This document shows, piece after piece, positions 59,274-64,000 of a stretch of DNA of 64,000 nt. A program made the position numbers and the translations under genes. How positions within the stretch are numbered: the stretch's first letter is position 1; each line of letters starts with the position of its first letter. This stretch comes from Monodelphis domestica. Lineage: Eukaryota > Chordata > Mammalia > Didelphimorphia > Didelphidae. Below the pieces are notes generated by a model, which had not been told where the DNA came from, made no database searches, and worked only from the letters and a program-made list of their open reading frames with translations. Where the stretch lies: the NCBI RefSeq assembly GCF_027887165.1, contig NC_077232.1, positions 15,215,255-15,279,254 of the forward strand, given 5' to 3'.

Positions 59274-60278
59274 CTAATCATGGATTATCTTACATTTTAA
59301 AATTCTCAAAACATGACACTTCCTTCTGGGGACAAACACTATTTTAATAATCCTGCACAGTGCAGTCTTGATTTTTGTGTTTCTCAGACTATAGATTATG
59401 GGGTTCATGAATGGAGGCAATATTGTATAAGTCATAGAAATCAGAAGATTCTGGATTGGGGATGTATCTGAGAGGGGACCTAGAACTGTGACCATGCCAG
59501 AAAGGACAAAGAAGAAGAAGATAATCAACTGAGGGGAACAGGTAGACAAAGCTTTGTAGCGTCCTTCCACAGAGGGCATTTTAAGTACAGTAGAGAAGAT
59601 GTAAGTATAGGATATAATTAAAAAACCAAAGCAGAATAATACTATAGTTGAACTAGTAGCAAGGAGAACATACTCAGTATTACGAACCTCAGAGCATGAA
59701 ACCTTCAAGACATGAGGGATATCACAAAAAAACTGATGGATCACATTGGATCCTGAGAAAGGTAAGCGGAACATGTTCCCTGTATGTATAGCTGAATAGA
59801 AAAACCCACTGAGCCATGAACTGGTTGCCACCCAAATGCATCGGGCTGGTGTCATGATCACCCCATAGTGTAGAGGCTGACATATTGCAACAAAGCGATC
59901 ATAGGACATGGCTACAAGCAAAGCAACCTCTGTTGATGCAAGGAAGCTAAAGAAAAATATCTGAAGAGCACAGCCAAGCAAAGAAATGGTTTGACTATGT
60001 GTCAGAGAATTCACAATGAATTTGGGAAGAGTGACCGAGATGTAGCTGATATCCAACAAGGATAAGTTACTCAGAAAAAAATACATTGGAGAGTGAAGGT
60101 GTGGGTCAGTGACAATGGCAGTGATAGTGAGAAAATTACCCATCAAAGCTGCTATATAAATCAGCAGGAATAGCACAGCATGTAAGACTTGTAGCTCCCT
60201 GTTGCTGGAATATTCCATGAGGAAGAATTCCATGATGACAGAGAAATTACCCATGACTGCTAGTGTACTATAATTCAT
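59274..60278 (-). CDS. Olfactory receptor, OR14-like, intact paralogue
   Basis: A 334-residue single-exon odorant receptor. Features in order: glycosylation sites NYST and NFSV near the N-terminus, TM1 MGNFLTITA, LHSPMYFFLSNLSLLD, TM3 end MSYDRFVAICQPLHY, FRLPFSGSNVIHQFFCD and CDIPHVLKVSCSE in the second extracellular loop, KALSTCSPQL before TM6, PPFMNPIIYSLRN in TM7, and a lysine/arginine-rich tail longer than in the other gene. Roughly nine residues in ten agree with the receptor at 38026-39015 over the helical part. Differences cluster at the N-terminus, in TM3 (ALQIFFFSFLASTEV against AVQIFFLIFFAGTEI), in TM6 and at the tail. The ATG used is preceded by 'gtatcaag', a possible splice acceptor. 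No defect is seen. Confidence 0.96.
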   Translation of the reverse strand: MNYSTLAVMGNFSVIMEFFLMEYSSNRELQVLHAVLFLLIYIAALMGNFLTITAIVTDPHLHSPMYFFLSNLSLLDISYISVTLPKFIVNSLTHSQTISLLGCALQIFFFSFLASTEVALLVAMSYDRFVAICQPLHYGVIMTPARCIWVATSSWLSGFFYSAIHTGNMFRLPFSGSNVIHQFFCDIPHVLKVSCSEVRNTEYVLLATSSTIVLFCFGFLIISYTYIFSTVLKMPSVEGRYKALSTCSPQLIIFFFFVLSGMVTVLGPLSDTSPIQNLLISMTYTILPPFMNPIIYSLRNTKIKTALCRIIKIVFVPRRKCHVLRILKCKIIHD

Positions 60279-60800
60279 CTTGATACAACATGAGTAGAGG
60301 ATATCAGATTCTAAAAGAGAGAAAATAAAAACATCTAATTATATAGAAATAGCTCATGAAATTCATTCCCACTAATCATGCCACAATGACAATCAGATCA
60401 TATTTAAAGATCCTAATTAATGCATAATTGGAAGCAGAACTGGCACTGGGAAACATGGGCATAATGGTCCCAGAGCAGAGACCTGTTTGCTCTCAAAAGC
60501 TTTTAAATATCTATAAAGATACATGCAAGTGTATGAGAGAATAGATGATATATTTTTCCCAATACATAACTATTAGCTAGCTTTAGTTTTTCAATATATA
60601 TTTTCCATAGAAAAATAGAAAAGACTTAATAACTTAGCTCATGAAGAGTTTTGAACTTTTGAATTCAGAAAATGGTGAAAAACAAACCCCATCATACATC
60701 TAAAGACTGAATCATATAATCAAAGAGACACTAACATACAAATCAAATTTTACCAGTATAGAGAAATTAGTTAAATCTGATTTTCCCCAATATATTTATG

Positions 60801-60842
<42 letters not shown>
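60279..60842. other. Upstream flank of the second OR gene
   Basis: Aligns with 39016-39590, the flank of the first OR gene (for example 'gggaaacatgggca' in both). It may hold a 5' UTR exon and promoter, but I see no clear TATA box. A (TA)n tract of about 20 units lies at 60803-60842. Confidence 0.55.
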
Positions 60843-60843
<1 letters not shown>

Positions 60844-61044
60844 CACTTACCTTCCATTTTAAAATTAATTTTAGAATCAATCCTGGGTATTGGTTCTAAG
60901 GCAAAGGAGTAATAAGGGCTAGGCAGTGGGAGTTAAAAGATATGCCCAGGGTCACACAGCTAGGAAGTGTCTGAGGTCATATTTAAAACCAGGACCTTCC
61001 ATCTCTGGGCTGGCTCTCAATCCAGTGAGCCACATAGCTGCCCC
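60843..61044 (-). mobile_element. Marsupial tRNA-type SINE, diverged
   Basis: Antisense; keeps 'cagggtcacacagctaggaa' and 'cacatagctgcccc' at the right. It follows directly on the (TA)n tract and is absent from the other block (near 39590), so it inserted after the duplication despite its divergence. Confidence 0.88.
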
Positions 61045-61820
61045 AATGCATCATATTTTAGTATGTGACTAATAAAATTTTTAAGTTGGTTTAAGAGATG
61101 GACATGGCCTTAGCAGCTATTTGAAAATTTTATAAGTATGGTATTGTAGGGTAATGGAAAGAAAGAAAACTTTCTGTTAGCTGAATTGGATTTAAATTTT
61201 TCCCAGACATGTTTAGACTTTTGAGTAAATCAGTCATTCTCTCAGAATTCATATTCTTCATTTATAAACTCAAGACAATAGCGGTGGTTACTCACAATAC
61301 ATGACTGTTACAACAAAGTGTTTTGAAAACTCTAAGGTAAAATATGAATTAGTTACATTTCTTAAAATATATTTTTGAGAAGATGAAAGACAGATCAATG
61401 TACAATTAGCAGAGAAAGTGGGGAGTTAGAAATTAAACTTTAGTCTCTTGGTTCCTTTCCCCTTCCAGTACTTTTCTGAGTTAGTCATTCATACAAATAT
61501 TATGATCTCCCTAACTCCACTGCAACACCATCCTAAACTTGGCAGAAATGAAAAGACTAAAACATTAAAATGTAAACTGGTGAGATTTTAGATGAAAAGA
61601 CATAGTCATTTCTTGAATTTGTAGGAAGCTTAAATAGCTTAATTATATGTAAAGGGTTTCTATACAATGAACAATATACAATGAACTTGCTTTTAGATAT
61701 TAGAATACATCCATACTTATGCTCCTGGCTATTCAACTACATAAATTTCAAAAGTCGTATGGAAAATGAAATTAACTGAATTAAAATTGACCTCGCTGGG
61801 GAAATCTGGAGGGGCTTTCA

Positions 61821-62021
61821 TTTTTTTTAAACCCTTAGCTTCTATCTTGGAATCAATACTGCGTTTTGCTTCCAAGGCAGAAGAATGGTAATGACTAGGA
61901 AATGGGGGGTTAAGTGACTTGCCCAGCATCACACAGCTGAGAAGTGTCTGAGGCCAGATTTGAACCTAGGACCTCCCATCTCTAGGTCTGACTCTCAATC
62001 CAGTGAGCTACACAACTGCCC
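61821..62021 (-). mobile_element. Marsupial tRNA-type SINE
   Basis: Antisense, with poly-T/'aaacccttagcttc' at the left and 'ctacacaactgcc' at the right. Flanks 'ctggaggggctttc' and 'ctggagtggttttc' suggest a worn target duplication. Confidence 0.92.
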
Positions 62022-63012
62022 TCTGGAGTGGTTTTCTGAAGAAATGGACTCTAGAAAAAAGCAATTATAGAATAGGAGAGGAAAGATTATTTACTTCCAT
62101 CTTCCTGAAGTAGTACCCCCAATAAAGAGAATGCTATTAGAGCCAGTTGTCGAAGGGTAAGAAGACTAAAGTTACCCATTAAAAAGCTAGAGTTGTCTAA
62201 TAGTAGGCAAACCTATGGAGGAAGTACAGTCACCAAGTGACCTGCTCAAACCAGACAGTGAATTGATACATTTAGCTGAAATACTTAACCCAAAGAAAGA
62301 CAAGCTCACCTGGACCAGGCATCCTTGAGAAATAGTGCATCTCACCAAAACCCAGGCCAGTTACCAAACCACCTTTTTTTACCCAAATGATCTATTTGTG
62401 GGAGAGTAGGACCCTTGTATTGGAACAGAAGCTCTATTATTCCAATGACAGTTTGGATTATAGTAACACTATTTTAAAATTATTTTCATCATTTTCAATA
62501 AAAAAGTGTTTTTAAAGTCTAATACATTAGTCTGGTACACAGGACAGTATTCCACATGGAATTTTAACCTTCTCTAAAAGGTGATTCATATCTATGGTCA
62601 TCAAAAACATTGTTTCAAGTGAATGTAAAACCTTTTTCATATCTTTGTTCATTAATTATTATTTTTTATTTATTTCTTTTAATTTTATTTAATAAATTAA
62701 TGAATACCTATTATTTGTTAATTTAATTGATCAATATTTTATGTACACTTTACTTTATAGAATAGAATGCATCACACATATTTGCAGTTTGTACCATCAA
62801 GAAATTTTCCTCCTGTCTTATATAAATCATTTTGAGTTTTTTTTAATTATTTTGCTAAGCTTATCAGAATGTGTAATTCTGGATCACAAGGGATATATAC
62901 TTTAAGGCCAAGGGAAAAAATTCTAAGGAATTAAAATGGTAAAATTGTTTTTATAATTTCCATTTATATATATACCTTATTTTATACTCAAAACATAAGA
63001 TAATTTCATTAT

Positions 63013-63045
<33 letters not shown>

Positions 63046-63182
63046 TTCCCTAAAATAGTAGTAACAATAATAATTTTTATGTGGATAATTTATTTTAGAT
63101 AAAGACTATATTTGTTTATCTTATCTATCCCAAGGCTTTGCACAGTGATATTTCAAATATGTTCATTGATTAATTGATAATA
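62022..63182. other. Block copy 3, non-coding
   Basis: 62530-62890 aligns with 42880-43200 of copy 2. A (TA)n tract lies at 63017-63043. No gene. Confidence 0.6.
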
Positions 63183-63410
63183 AGTTAGTGGTTAGATTAC
63201 CAGGCATGAAGTCAGGAAGAATAATCTTCCTGAGTTCAAATGGGGTCTCATATACTTCTTGCTATATGAACCTGAGTAAATCACTTTGCCTCTTTTTATC
63301 AGTTCTTCATCTGCAAAATGAATTAGAGAAAAAATGGCAAATGAATCCAGCATTTTTCCAAGAGAACCCCAAAAGGGGTCGTGATGCTTCAGACAAGATG
63401 GAAATGATTG
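63183..63410 (+). mobile_element. MAR1-like CORE-SINE (shared duplicate)
   Basis: Matches the SINE at 43510 in type, orientation and place ('catgaagtcaggaaga', 'cctgagttcaaatgggg', 'aaaaggggtcgtgatgc'). The open frame at 63188-63499 runs through this SINE and is not a gene. Confidence 0.88.
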
Positions 63411-64000
63411 ATCTACTACAAAATGTTAACAAAAAAGGAAGTTATCAGAAGACCAAAAATTCCTCTGGGAAGGAAACTCTACAACTTTATTGCAAATGAA
63501 TTTCATTCTTAGTTATCTGCAGTCCTGAGAAGTTATGTGACTTGCTCATTGCCTCAAATATAGGTTGTGTAAAATCCTTGGAATTAACCCCAAGACTTTC
63601 TTCTTTCAAGTCATCTTTCTAATTACTTGTATGCTGCTTCTCAAATAAAATCATTGATGGTAGCATTAATGTTAACAATAATAAAGCAGCAATAGTTATT
63701 ATAATGATAAAGTATATGTTCTTAATAATTGATCTCTTCAAAATTTAATCTGAGGTTTATCATAATCTTGTGAGATTTTATCCCATTTTGTTAAATGAGA
63801 ACATGGTGGTAAAAAGTCATGAGGTGTGAGCATTAGAACTATTACTGAGATCTCAATCTTTCTAAAATCATCTGTGCAGTAATATTATCTTGAACTATGA
63901 GTTTCAAACTTGCAGAACAAATACTTTGAGAAATTTAACTACCTTGCCTTGCTCAGTTTCACTTGGGGACAATATTGTAAATTGACAGTTACCTGATGCA

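Larger units (their letters stand above)
57974..64000. repeat. Segmental duplication block, copy 3 (with the second OR gene), cut by window end
   Basis: Aligns with 36943-44350 of copy 2. Private insertions are SINEs at 58491, 60843 and 61821 and a (TA)n at 60803. The end of the block lies beyond the window. Non-coding parts differ by many substitutions and indels, while the OR coding parts differ little. Confidence 0.85.

Noticed and set aside
63188-63499. 103-codon open frame
   Set aside because: It runs through a MAR1-like SINE and unique AT-rich DNA and shows no protein family features.

Overview
This window is vertebrate nuclear DNA from a mammal, most likely a marsupial. Seven copies of a tRNA-type SINE with the marsupial SINE1 layout, three copies of a MAR1-like CORE-SINE, MIR and L2 relics, and L1 fragments of the marsupial type all point that way. 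I cannot tell an American from an Australian species. There is no bacterial or organellar signal, no CRISPR array and no RNA gene that I can support. Well over half of the window is mobile-element fossils.

Host genes are few and all chemosensory. On the + strand, 6708-12368 holds the last three exons of a type-2 vomeronasal receptor (V2R): a 219-bp exon, the 124-bp cysteine-rich exon and the 905-bp seven-helix exon. All are open and splice in frame; the earlier exons must lie left of the window. On the - strand, 38026-39015 and 59274-60278 are two intact olfactory receptor genes of OR14 type. They are close paralogues inside a tandemly duplicated block. The block is also seen as a partial copy without a receptor at about 29935-32010. 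The block copies are about 36943-46340 and 57974 to the window end.

Layout. 1-3785: 5'-cut, broken class I ERV (copy A). 3786-6707: intronic, MIR, L1 tail and a dispersed repeat. 6708-12368: V2R exons with an LTR relic in the last intron. 12719-16450: second broken ERV (copy B). 16700-29200: L1 pieces, LTR-like relics, SINEs, L2, a short telomere-type repeat, and an L1 carrying a hAT element. 29935-32010: partial duplication block. 32040-35516: two L1s head to head and an LTR-like sequence. 36943-46340: duplication block with the first OR gene. 46366-57973: a stack of insertions, in which an L1 and a second L1 were each entered by an inverted LTR and a third ERV (copy C) entered one of those LTRs. 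57974-64000: duplication block with the second OR gene.

The three host genes do not form an operon or pathway. They are members of two receptor families of the nose, expressed in vomeronasal and olfactory sensory neurons respectively. I found no undescribed biological system. The most informative structures are the nested insertion at 47480-57973, the tandem OR duplication with slowly changing coding parts, and three related ERVs that carry two different kinds of LTR. All repeat boundaries were judged by eye and may be off by tens of bases.
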